Assembly (NCBI GenBank): GCA_029008095.1
Contig: JAQXJB010000027.1
Coordinates: 1 to 51,601 of the forward strand
Source of the DNA: Clostridiales bacterium
GTDB lineage: Bacteria > Bacillota > Clostridia > Oscillospirales > Oscillospiraceae
DNA: 51,601 nucleotides
Reading direction: 5' to 3'
Part shown: positions 7,357-14,219 of the stretch, piece by piece
Numbering within the stretch: position 1 is the stretch's first letter
Layout of the letters: every line of letters starts with the position of its first letter
The notes under the pieces: generated by a model
Seen by the model: the letters and a program-made list of their open reading frames with translations, nothing else
Databases searched by the model: none
What the model was told of the DNA's origin: nothing
Made by a program: the position numbers and the translations under genes

Positions 7357-8568
7357 TTATTTACTGCAATATATATCCAGGACCGACGCCGGCACATGGG
7401 TCTTTATGAACTCGCTCTCCGCCGCCATTTTCCTGGCTGATGCCAGATCCTCCGGCAGTTTTTTGAACCGCGCCAGCGTTTGAGCATCGGCCTTATATAG
7501 GTTGAAATCCTCGGCGGGCGGCAGCTCCAGCCCGTTTTCTATTCCGTACAGGCCCGCGTATATCATCAGTGCGAAGGCCAGATACGGATTCGCCGTGGGA
7601 TCGGGCGAGCGCAGCTCCGCCCGGCGGTATTCGCCCACCGCTGCCGGGATGCGCACGAGCTGGGAACGGTTTTCCCCGGACCAGGAAACATAGCCCGGAG
7701 CTTTGTTTTTGCCAAAACGCTGATAGGAATTTTCGGTAGGATTAAGGAAAGCGGTCATTTCGCATGCCTTCTCCAGAACTCCGGCGATCACGCTGCCCAG
7801 CTTATCGGTGCCGTCATCCGCTTTCACGGACATATTGATATGGAAGCCGTTGCCAGGCTTGCCCTCAAGGGGCTTCGCGCTGAAATCCGCATAAAGGCCG
7901 TTTCTATAGGCCACGGTTCTTACAACGGTCTGGAAGGTCATGGCGTTATCGGCGGCAGTAAGGGCGTCGGAATAGCGGAAATCTATCTCATTCTGTCCCG
8001 GCCCCTGCTCATGGTGAGAGCTTTCGGGGCGGATACCCATCTGTTCAAGGGTAAGGCATATCTCGCGGCGTATATTCTCGCCCTTATCCTCCGGTGCAAG
8101 GTCCATATAGCCTGCTTCGTCATGGGTCTCTTTTGTAGGACGTCCCTTCTCATCCAGCTTGAAGAGGTAAAATTCCTGCTCCGAGCCGAAGTCGAAGCAA
8201 ACTCCGGCAGCCTCGGCGTCCTTCACGGCCTGCTTCAGCATACTGCGGGTATCGCACTCGAACGGACGTCCGTCCGGATAGGAGATAGTGCTGAACATAC
8301 GCACTACCTTGCCGTGCTCCGGCCGCCAGGGAAGCACCATAAGCGTTTCGGCGTCCGGGTGAAGCAGAAGGTCGGAATGGGTCTCGTCACCGAAGCCGGC
8401 GATAGCGGAAGCGTCTATGGCTATCCCGTATTCAAAAGCGCGAGGCAGCTCCTCCGGCATGATGGATATATTCTTCTGCTTGCCAAACACGTCGCAGAAA
8501 GCAAGACGGATGAACTTTACATCGTCCTCCATGACGTATTGCAGCACCTCTTGTTTTGAATACTTCAT
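7357..8568 (-). CDS. glnA: Glutamine synthetase, type I (short form)
   Basis: 403 residues, shorter than typical GSI (about 440-470). It makes glutamine from glutamate, ammonia and ATP as a cytoplasmic dodecamer. Motifs seen are IDASAIAGF (active-site Asp region), GSEQEFYLF (metal Glu), HHEQGPGQNEIDF, GNGFHINMS (ATP/metal His), NRSQLVRIP and the arginine-bearing RAELRSPDPTANPYLAFA. The flap region reads NPTENSYQRF, with Glu where Val is usual. The C-terminal adenylylation Tyr segment of enteric GSI-beta is not evident. It sits inside the glutamate synthase operon, 17 bp behind the GXGXG subunit, giving a complete GS-GOGAT pathway in one transcript. Confidence 0.93.
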   Translation of the reverse strand: MKYSKQEVLQYVMEDDVKFIRLAFCDVFGKQKNISIMPEELPRAFEYGIAIDASAIAGFGDETHSDLLLHPDAETLMVLPWRPEHGKVVRMFSTISYPDGRPFECDTRSMLKQAVKDAEAAGVCFDFGSEQEFYLFKLDEKGRPTKETHDEAGYMDLAPEDKGENIRREICLTLEQMGIRPESSHHEQGPGQNEIDFRYSDALTAADNAMTFQTVVRTVAYRNGLYADFSAKPLEGKPGNGFHINMSVKADDGTDKLGSVIAGVLEKACEMTAFLNPTENSYQRFGKNKAPGYVSWSGENRSQLVRIPAAVGEYRRAELRSPDPTANPYLAFALMIYAGLYGIENGLELPPAEDFNLYKADAQTLARFKKLPEDLASARKMAAESEFIKTHVPASVLDIYCSK

Positions 8569-8585
8569 ATGATTACCGTCCCTTT

Positions 8586-9308
8586 CTAATTCGCCACATA
8601 CATTTGCTTATAGGGGTTCTTGCTGTCGGGCTTGACCACTGTAAATGGCGCGTCCAGTACCTCCGCGGCATTCAGGCCGAACAACTCGCAATATTCGGAA
8701 ACGTACTTTTTCAGTTCTTCCATATCCTCGCCGCCCGCTCTTTGAGCGGTGACCTGATCCGGGAATTTTATGTCGCCGCAGTCGCCGCGCAGAAACATTT
8801 TTCCGCCGTGCATACCCGTGCAAGGGAAGTTTCCGACGATCTTCCGCTCCCCGATATCAAGACCGAGAACCACTATAACGCCCCCGGCCTGGTATTCTCC
8901 CAGGAAGCTGCCCGCGGCTCCGCCGATGACCATTAGCGGGATTTTTTCCTTATACTCCTTCATGTGGATACCGGCGCGGTAGCCCGCGTCGCCCTTTATC
9001 ATGAGCTTGCCGCCGCGCATCGCGTAGCCGGCGGCGTCGCCGATATTTCCGTGGATGACTATCCGTCCCTCGTTCATGGTATCGCCCACGGCATCCTGAG
9101 CGTTCGCGTTCACGGTTATGGACGCGCCGTTCAGATATGCGCCGAGAGCATTGCCCGGAACTCCGTTTATCGTGATATTTCTGCCGGACATTCCGGCGGC
9201 GATAAAGCGCTGTCCGCAGCATCCGGAAAGAACCGCGTCACCGTCCGTATCGCGCAGTTTCTGGTTCAGCTCCTTAAAATCAAGCTTTGCCGCATCTATC
9301 GTTGTCAT
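8586..9308 (-). CDS. Glutamate synthase GXGXG-domain subunit
   Basis: 240 residues of right-handed beta-helix made of repeated G-x-x-G-x-x-x-G turns (for example GAYLNGASITVNANAQDAVG, then HGNIGDAAGYAM, then KGDAGYRAGIHM). This is the structural C-terminal alpha3 domain of bacterial GltB, encoded here as a separate gene, as in archaeal-type split glutamate synthases. It has no catalytic residues and serves as a scaffold between GATase and FMN domains. A Cys-rich tail (NFPCTGMHGGKMFLRGDCGD) is normal for the family. Two bases separate it from the flavoprotein gene upstream. Confidence 0.9.
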   Translation of the reverse strand: MTTIDAAKLDFKELNQKLRDTDGDAVLSGCCGQRFIAAGMSGRNITINGVPGNALGAYLNGASITVNANAQDAVGDTMNEGRIVIHGNIGDAAGYAMRGGKLMIKGDAGYRAGIHMKEYKEKIPLMVIGGAAGSFLGEYQAGGVIVVLGLDIGERKIVGNFPCTGMHGGKMFLRGDCGDIKFPDQVTAQRAGGEDMEELKKYVSEYCELFGLNAAEVLDAPFTVVKPDSKNPYKQMYVAN

Positions 9309-9310
9309 GA

Positions 9311-10558
9311 TTATACCACACCTCCGAACTTTTTCCTACGGTTTTCGGGAGAAAATGCCACGGTAGCGGCAGTTTTTTTCAATATTTCAAAATCAACCTC
9401 ATCCAGAGGGGTCTTTTCACGGATCATGGATGTGTATATACCGGCGCGCTCCGCCAGACCGATAAGTATAAAGCCCGTAAGCAAGCCGTCCTTCGTAAAC
9501 AGCCGTTTTAAGCTGCCCTCCGTTTTTTCCTCGTACATTTCGCCGCCTTCATCCGCGCCGTAATAGCTGCCGGCGGTCATGGCGTGCAGGCCGAAGAAGC
9601 CGATGGAATTCATGGGTATGGCCTTGTTATACACCTCATCGCCGCCCGCCATATTAATTCCGGCGCAGCTTCCCTGCATATAGGCGTTGGGCAGAATGGC
9701 AAGCACTCTCTTTTTCCCGAAGGAAACGTCCTCTCCCTCTGTGCAGTCGCCTGCCGCATATATGCCGGGTATGGAGGTCTCCATGCGCTCATTTACGATG
9801 ATACCACGGTTCACCTCGCCGCCCAACTCCTTCACCAGCGAAGTATTGGGACGTACGCCCACCGCCAGAACAAGCACATCAAAGCCAACCGTCTCGCCGC
9901 TCTTCATGATGGCTCTGTCCTTTTCAAAACGCTCAGCGCTGTCGCCGAGCATGAACCTTATTCCGTTCGCCTCCAGATGTGCCTGCATCATGGCGGCGCA
10001 CTCCTCGTCAAGAATACTGGACAGTACGCGCTCCGCGAGATCGCACACGGTTATGCTCGCCACTCTGTCACGGAGTCCCTCGGCGCATTTCAGTCCGATA
10101 AGGCCGGCGCCCACGATAAGCACCCTTGACTCCGGGCTAACAGCCTTTTCCAAAGCCAGCGCGTCATCCATTGTCATAAACGAAAATCTGTTTTCCACGG
10201 TTTCAAGACCGGCGAATGGCGGAACAAAGGGCGACGAGCCCGCGGCGACGCAAACCTGAGTGTACGGCAGCTTTGTCCCGTCGCTGAGGATAACGTTTTT
10301 CCCGTCGCTGTCGATGCCGACTGCTTTTTTGCCGTAAATCACCTCGCAGCCCATTTTCTCATAAAAATCATCGCCGCGGTATTTCATGCGTTCAAGGTCG
10401 GTTTTGCCCTCCAGATAATACGATATCAGCGGGCGGCAATAGACCGCGTGCTCTTCCTCCGAGACAACGGTTATCTTTCCCTCGGTATCGAAGCCGCGTA
10501 TACCCTCGATGCAGCCCACGGCGGCAACTCCGTTTCCTATAATGACATACTGTCTCAT
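9311..10558 (-). CDS. FAD-dependent NAD(P)H oxidoreductase of the split glutamate synthase
   Basis: 415 residues with two Rossmann folds: FAD binding at the N-terminus (YVIIGNGVAAVGCIEGI) and NAD(P) binding at VLIVGAGLIGLKCAEGL (about 147-163), then the second FAD motif GIYAAGDCTE. This architecture is that of nitrite reductase- or rubredoxin reductase-type flavoproteins, not the GltD of proteobacteria. In the operon it most likely supplies electrons from NAD(P)H to the Fe-S subunit and on to the FMN domain, which is inference from context. Its start overlaps the stop of the Fe-S gene by four bases. Confidence 0.85.
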   Translation of the reverse strand: MRQYVIIGNGVAAVGCIEGIRGFDTEGKITVVSEEEHAVYCRPLISYYLEGKTDLERMKYRGDDFYEKMGCEVIYGKKAVGIDSDGKNVILSDGTKLPYTQVCVAAGSSPFVPPFAGLETVENRFSFMTMDDALALEKAVSPESRVLIVGAGLIGLKCAEGLRDRVASITVCDLAERVLSSILDEECAAMMQAHLEANGIRFMLGDSAERFEKDRAIMKSGETVGFDVLVLAVGVRPNTSLVKELGGEVNRGIIVNERMETSIPGIYAAGDCTEGEDVSFGKKRVLAILPNAYMQGSCAGINMAGGDEVYNKAIPMNSIGFFGLHAMTAGSYYGADEGGEMYEEKTEGSLKRLFTKDGLLTGFILIGLAERAGIYTSMIREKTPLDEVDFEILKKTAATVAFSPENRRKKFGGVV

Positions 10559-10995
10559 ATGCTCTCACCCCGCTCCTCATAGACGATGGCCCTGTTGGGA
10601 CAGCCCTTTACGCAGGCAGGCTCTCCGCAGGCGTTCTTCAGACACAGCTCGCACTTCTGCATGATCCCGCTCTCGCCGGGCGCAAGCGCTCCGTAAGGAC
10701 AAACCAGAACGCAGGTCAGGCAGCCCACGCACTTATCCTGGTTCACCCGGATAACGCCGTCTTCCTTATACAGCGCACCGGCAATGCAGCTTTTTACGCA
10801 GATGGGATCCGTGCAGTGGCGGCAGGAGACCGCATAGGATATTTTTTCATTTTCTTCTATATGAATTCTCGGGAAAATCGGCTTCCCCTTAAGCGCCGCC
10901 GCCATATTCTTCATGCCGGAATTGGCAAAGGCGCAGTTGTATTCACACAAATGGCAGCCAAGGCACCATTCTTCGTTTACAAACACACGCTTCAT
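10555..10995 (-). CDS. 4Fe-4S electron-transfer subunit (HycB/DmsB-like)
   Basis: 146 residues with four Cys clusters: CLGCHLCEYNC, CRHCTDPICVKSC, CVGCLTCVLVCP and CELCLKNACGEPACVKGCP. This is the spacing of the four-cluster beta subunits of DmsB/HycB type, though short. The ATG at 10995 is chosen because GGGGGA precedes it; an upstream in-frame ATG would start inside the structured repeat element. Together with the flavoprotein behind it (ATGA overlap) it probably forms the NAD(P)H-to-glutamate-synthase electron path. Confidence 0.85.
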   Translation of the reverse strand: MKRVFVNEEWCLGCHLCEYNCAFANSGMKNMAAALKGKPIFPRIHIEENEKISYAVSCRHCTDPICVKSCIAGALYKEDGVIRVNQDKCVGCLTCVLVCPYGALAPGESGIMQKCELCLKNACGEPACVKGCPNRAIVYEERGESI

Positions 10996-11011
10996 ATTAA
11001 TCCCCCAATAC

Positions 11012-11143
11012 GCCGCCATGAGCGGCACAAATTAGAAACGAAATGCTCCCCCGGCGAAATGGGGGATTATAGCCATCATCCACGGCTGCCGCGAAGCGGC
11101 GGGCAGATGGACTTTTAATAATATAGTGTGATTTTTCACACCA
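11012..11143 (-). repeat. Structured intergenic element, copy A
   Basis: Read on the minus strand this gap contains four consecutive stems: GTGTGA/TCACAC with an AAAA loop; GCCGC/GCGGC inside CCATC/GATGG; TCCCCC/GGGGGA; and GCCGC/GCGGC. It begins at the stop of the FMN subunit gene and ends 16 bases before the start codon of the Fe-S gene. A second copy with the same order of stems lies at 42997-43117. Identity is high in the first 40 bases and lower later, where stems are kept although both arms differ. It could be a mobile repeat (REP/MITE-like), an mRNA-processing element or a structured RNA. Confidence 0.75.
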
Positions 11144-12649
11144 TCACTCTCCCGCATGGGAGATACCGAGTATCTCAAGCTCTTTTTCGCTCAGGCCTAC
11201 GCCCCGAAGCATGAGGCGGTTACCGCGGAGCGACTCTATGGAATTTATACCCATGCCGCCCATGAGTTCCTTTATCTCATGCTGCCATGCAGTCATAAGA
11301 TTGCATAGCCTCTCGCTGCCCACGTCGGGATTAAGGCGCTTCACAAGCTCCGGCCGCTGGGTTGCAATGCCCCAATTGCACTTGCCGCTCTGACAGGTGC
11401 GGCAAAGGTGACAGCCGAGGGCAAGCAGCGCCGCAGTAGCCACATAGCAGGCGTCCGCGCCAAGAGCGACGGCCTTGACAACATCCGCCGCGCTGCGGAT
11501 GCTGCCGCCCACTACAAGGGAAACATTATTTCTTATGCCCTCGTCTCTTAGCCGCTGGTCAACAGCCGCGAGCGCAAGCTCTATGGGTATGCCCACGTTA
11601 TCGCGTATTCTCGTGGGCGCCGCGCCCGTGCCGCCCCGGAAGCCGTCAATGGCGATTATATCCGCGCCGCTTCTTGCGATACCGCTGGCGATGGCGGCTA
11701 TATTGTGTACGGCGGCAACCTTTACGATTACCGGCTTCTTATATTCCGTGGCCTCCTTCAGAGAATAGACGAGCTGACGGAGATCCTCTATGGAATAAAT
11801 ATCGTGATGCGGCGCGGGAGAAATGGCGTCCGAGCCTTCGGGTATCATGCGGGTACGGGATACGTCGCCCACGATCTTCGCGCCGGGAAGATGGCCGCCA
11901 ATGCCGGGCTTCGCGCCCTGACCCATTTTTATCTCGACGGCAGCGCCCGCCTTCAGATAATCCTCATGCACGCCAAAGCGTCCGGAGGCAACCTGAACGA
12001 TGGTGTTCGCGCCGTAGCAGTAGAAATCCTCATGGAGTCCGCCCTCGCCGGTATTATAGAGGACACCGAGCTTAGTAGCTGCTCTCGCCAGAGAAGCGTG
12101 AGCATTATAGCTTATGGATCCGTAGCTCATTGCCGAGAACATCACCGGCATGGAAAGCTCCAACTGGGGCGGCAGCTCGCAGTTGATTTTGCCGTTTTCA
12201 TCCCGGGTGACCTTTTCGGGCTTCTTGCCCAGAAATACGCGGGTCTCCATAGGCTCGCGCAGCGGGTCGATGGAGGGGTTGGTGACCTGGGACGCGTTTA
12301 TCAGTATCTTATCCCAATAAACAGGCAGGGGCTTGGGATTGCCCATGGAGGAAAGCAGCACGGCGCCGCTGTTGGCCTGCTTATATATCTCCTTTATGGT
12401 GTCCTCCTGCCAGTTGGCGTTTTCCCTCAGCCGGCAGTCACTCTTTACTATTTTCAGCGCTCTTGTAGGGCAGAGCGATACACAGCGCTGACAGTCTACG
12501 CATTTCGTTTCATCGCTGAGCATAATGCCGCGCTCGGCGTCGTAGCTATGTACTTCATTTGCGCATTGCCGCTCGCACACACGGCAGGTGATGCAGCGGG
12601 CTTCGTTTCGGACGACCTCAAATTCAGGCCAGATAAATTCCACACCCAT
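11144..12649 (-). CDS. Glutamate synthase FMN/Fe-S subunit (GltB central domain)
   Basis: 501 residues. Two [4Fe-4S] motifs stand at the N-terminus (Cys19, 22, 25, 29 and Cys50, 53, 56, 60). They are followed by the FMN-binding TIM barrel of glutamate synthase, with MSYGSISYNAHASLARAA, KMGQGAKPGIGGHLPG, the DGFRGGTGAAPT flavin loop, and a C-terminal CHLCRTCQSGKC resembling the [3Fe-4S] cluster motif. It converts 2-oxoglutarate and ammonia, channelled from the GATase subunit, to glutamate. This is the archaeal/clostridial split form in which the domains of GltB are separate genes. The start overlaps the stop of the GATase gene by one base. Confidence 0.93.
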   Translation of the reverse strand: MGVEFIWPEFEVVRNEARCITCRVCERQCANEVHSYDAERGIMLSDETKCVDCQRCVSLCPTRALKIVKSDCRLRENANWQEDTIKEIYKQANSGAVLLSSMGNPKPLPVYWDKILINASQVTNPSIDPLREPMETRVFLGKKPEKVTRDENGKINCELPPQLELSMPVMFSAMSYGSISYNAHASLARAATKLGVLYNTGEGGLHEDFYCYGANTIVQVASGRFGVHEDYLKAGAAVEIKMGQGAKPGIGGHLPGAKIVGDVSRTRMIPEGSDAISPAPHHDIYSIEDLRQLVYSLKEATEYKKPVIVKVAAVHNIAAIASGIARSGADIIAIDGFRGGTGAAPTRIRDNVGIPIELALAAVDQRLRDEGIRNNVSLVVGGSIRSAADVVKAVALGADACYVATAALLALGCHLCRTCQSGKCNWGIATQRPELVKRLNPDVGSERLCNLMTAWQHEIKELMGGMGINSIESLRGNRLMLRGVGLSEKELEILGISHAGE

Positions 12650-13743
12650 CAGTACGTCCCCTCCTTCAATCTGACTATTACAGGCTCGCCGCCGGCGGGA
12701 GCCCAGATATTTTCCGCATCCGGTTCCATGGTGCGTATCGCCGCCTCCTCGCTGGCGATAAACACCTTGTCATCCTTTTCGCCCACCACCATAGAGCGCA
12801 GCTTCAGGCGGTCGTTCAAAGCCATAAGTCCTCCGTTGAAGCCAAGGACTATGGAGAACGGTCCTGTTATAAGCAGGCTTGGGAAAACCGTTCGGAGATA
12901 CATATGCTTCTGCTTATCCTCGATGTCCGTTTTGCCCTCGATGGTGCTCCAGAACGGGGCGGCTACAACGCTGGCCGCCTCGCCCATCGTCAGTCCCTGA
13001 ACGCGGACAAGGTAGTCCATTATATATGTAATGACCTCCGTATCGGTCTGGAGCGTGCATTTATAGCCGAACATTTCAATGAACCGGCGGTTTGCGTCGT
13101 AGGAGGATATCTCCCCATTGTGCACTACGGAATAATCAAGCAGGGTAAAGGGATGCGCGCCGCCCCACCAGCCGGGGGTGTTGGTCGGGTACCGGCCGTG
13201 GGCCGTCCAGGAATATCCCTCGTACTCATCCAGCATGTAAAATTCTCCCACATCCTCCGGGAAGCCGACCGCCTTGAAGGTTCCCATGTTCTTTCCGCTG
13301 GAAAAGACGTAAGCGCCATCCATCTCCGTGTTTATCTTCATCACTGTGCGGGCAACGAATTCCTTTTCGTCAAGCTGCATGGAGGCCAGCACGGACTTGA
13401 GCGGCGCTACAAAATACCGCCATATAATGGGTTCATCCGTGATGGCCGGAAGCTTCCGCGTGGGGATAAGCTCTGATTTCACTATCTCGAACCGTTCCTT
13501 CAGCAGCACCTCGCAGTTTTTGCGGGTGGCCCGGTCATTGAAAAACATATGCAGAGCATACAGCTCTTTGTATTCGGGATAGATACCGTAGGCCGCGAAC
13601 CCGCCGCCCAGACCGTTGGAGCGGTCGTGCATGGGCTTCATGGCCTCGATGATTCCCCGGCCGGACATTTTCTTCCCTTCCTTTGAGATAACGGCAGCTA
13701 TCGCGCAGCCGGAAGGGATACGTACCTGACCTTCAATTTTCAT
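12649..13743 (-). CDS. Glutamate synthase glutamine amidotransferase subunit (GltB N-terminal domain)
   Basis: 364 residues of class II glutamine amidotransferase fold. The likely nucleophile is Cys13 (IPSGCAIAAV), which requires removal of a short N-terminal propeptide, as in GltB and PurF. Other landmarks are the AHGRYPTNTPGWWGGAHPF loop and VVHNGEISSYDANRRF, which bind glutamine, and LQTDTEVITY. It hydrolyses glutamine and passes ammonia to the FMN subunit. It is the first gene of the seven-gene operon ending with the ANTAR regulator. AAAGGAACG precedes the ATG, and a leader with terminator and ANTAR stem lies upstream. Confidence 0.9.
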   Translation of the reverse strand: MKIEGQVRIPSGCAIAAVISKEGKKMSGRGIIEAMKPMHDRSNGLGGGFAAYGIYPEYKELYALHMFFNDRATRKNCEVLLKERFEIVKSELIPTRKLPAITDEPIIWRYFVAPLKSVLASMQLDEKEFVARTVMKINTEMDGAYVFSSGKNMGTFKAVGFPEDVGEFYMLDEYEGYSWTAHGRYPTNTPGWWGGAHPFTLLDYSVVHNGEISSYDANRRFIEMFGYKCTLQTDTEVITYIMDYLVRVQGLTMGEAASVVAAPFWSTIEGKTDIEDKQKHMYLRTVFPSLLITGPFSIVLGFNGGLMALNDRLKLRSMVVGEKDDKVFIASEEAAIRTMEPDAENIWAPAGGEPVIVRLKEGTY

Positions 13744-13794
13744 ATCCGCATCGTTCCTTTCGGAGTAAATAAATGCAAGAGCAAGGATAACAAC

Positions 13795-13844
13795 AAAAAA
13801 GCGCCCATTTCAGCCCAGAAATACATCTGTGCCAAAATGAACGC
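13795..13844 (-). terminator. Regulated terminator in the glutamate synthase leader
   Basis: On the minus strand GCGTTCATTTTGGC-a-CAGA pairs with TCTG-g-GCTGAAATGGGCGC, an almost unbroken stem of about 19 pairs with one mismatch, followed by TTTTTTGTTG. It lies between the promoter and the first gene, so it would block the whole operon unless its 5' arm is held by the ANTAR stem that overlaps it. Confidence 0.88.
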
Positions 13845-13855
13845 CTTTGCTCATT
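13836..13855 (-). promoter_or_regulatory. ANTAR-type antiterminator stem-loop of the glutamate synthase leader
   Basis: On the minus strand AATGAGC and GTTCATT pair (one G-U) around the hexaloop AAAGGC, which has A at position 1 and G at position 4, the two loop bases known to be required for ANTAR binding. It begins about two bases after the predicted transcription start. Its 3' arm is the 5' arm of the terminator, so the two folds exclude one another. Only one such stem is seen, where two are usual. Confidence 0.75.
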
Positions 13856-13863
13856 CTGCAGGA

Positions 13864-13892
13864 ATAATACACCCGTTCCGTCATTTTGTCAA
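13864..13892 (-). promoter_or_regulatory. Promoter of the glutamate synthase-glnA-ANTAR operon
   Basis: On the minus strand TTGACA (13892-13887) and TATTAT (13869-13864) are 17 bp apart. The predicted start of RNA is near 13857, giving a leader of about 115 nt. Confidence 0.85.
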
Positions 13893-14026
13893 GCGCGGCG
13901 AGTATATCTTCGGAAAAAAATATGTCTCTTTTTTTAAATGTGTCGTTTTCACCGTCTTTTTATATTGTATAAGCATATTTTGCTTTGAGGCTTTGCAAGT
14001 TCTAAAAAATAAATTTCAAAAAAGGG
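13893..14026. other. AT-rich spacer between two divergent nitrogen promoters
   Basis: No gene is visible. The stretch is rich in A and T runs. It holds one small inverted repeat, AAGCA-tattt-TGCTT at 13971-13985, which could be a protein site or chance. No GlnR-type TGTNA-N7-TNACA box was found by eye. Confidence 0.5.
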
Positions 14027-14055
14027 TTGACAACGCCAAATCATGGGTGTATACT
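14027..14055 (+). promoter_or_regulatory. Promoter of the glnN-amt-amidotransferase operon
   Basis: Consensus TTGACA (14027-14032), a 17-bp spacer and TATACT (14050-14055). RNA would start near 14062, leaving a leader of about 158 nt before glnN. This is one of the best consensus promoters in the window. Confidence 0.88.
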
Positions 14056-14064
14056 CCGAAACGT

Positions 14065-14082
14065 AAAGGCAAGGGCGTCTTT
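14065..14082 (+). promoter_or_regulatory. ANTAR stem-loop 1 of the glnN leader
   Basis: AAAGGC and GTCTTT pair (one G-U) around hexaloop AAGGGC, with A at loop position 1 and G at position 4. It lies about three bases from the predicted RNA 5' end, the same position as the stem in the divergent leader. Its 3' arm is part of the first terminator hairpin. Confidence 0.78.
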
Positions 14083-14111
14083 GAGAATTTCTCGAAGGCG
14101 CTTTATATTTT
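14075..14111 (+). terminator. Regulated terminator 1 of the glnN leader
   Basis: GCGTCTTTGAGA pairs with TCTCGAAGGCGC (twelve pairs including two G-U) around ATT, followed by TTTATATTTT. The 5' arm overlaps ANTAR stem 1. Confidence 0.75.
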
Positions 14112-14141
14112 CCCAAAAACAAAACTATATATATGTTTGAT

Positions 14142-14159
14142 GAAGGCAATGGCGTCTTC
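14142..14159 (+). promoter_or_regulatory. ANTAR stem-loop 2 of the glnN leader
   Basis: GAAGGC and GTCTTC pair (one G-U) around hexaloop AATGGC, again with A1 and G4. Stem, loop and surroundings are near copies of stem 1, about 60 bases downstream. Its 3' arm is part of terminator 2. Confidence 0.78.
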
Positions 14160-14193
14160 GATGTGTTTGGCATCGGAGGCGCTCTTTCTTTTT
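14152..14193 (+). terminator. Regulated terminator 2 of the glnN leader
   Basis: GCGTCTTCGATG pairs with CATCGGAGGCGC (twelve pairs including two G-U) around TGTTTGG, followed by TCTTTCTTTTT. It ends about ten bases before the glnN ribosome binding site. Its 5' arm is shared with ANTAR stem 2, so antiterminator and terminator are alternatives. Confidence 0.85.
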
Positions 14194-14219
14194 ATCAGGC
14201 AAAAGGAGGACATAACTAT

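Noticed and set aside
13971-13985. AAGCA/TGCTT inverted repeat as a GlnR site
   Set aside because: Does not match the TGTNA-N7-TNACA pattern, and short AT-rich repeats are expected by chance here; kept only as a remark.
14133-14219. Upstream extension of glnN
   Set aside because: The in-frame ATG at 14133 would make the reading frame cross ANTAR stem 2 and terminator 2; the ATG at 14220 has a strong AAAGGAGGA site and gives the normal GSIII N-terminus.
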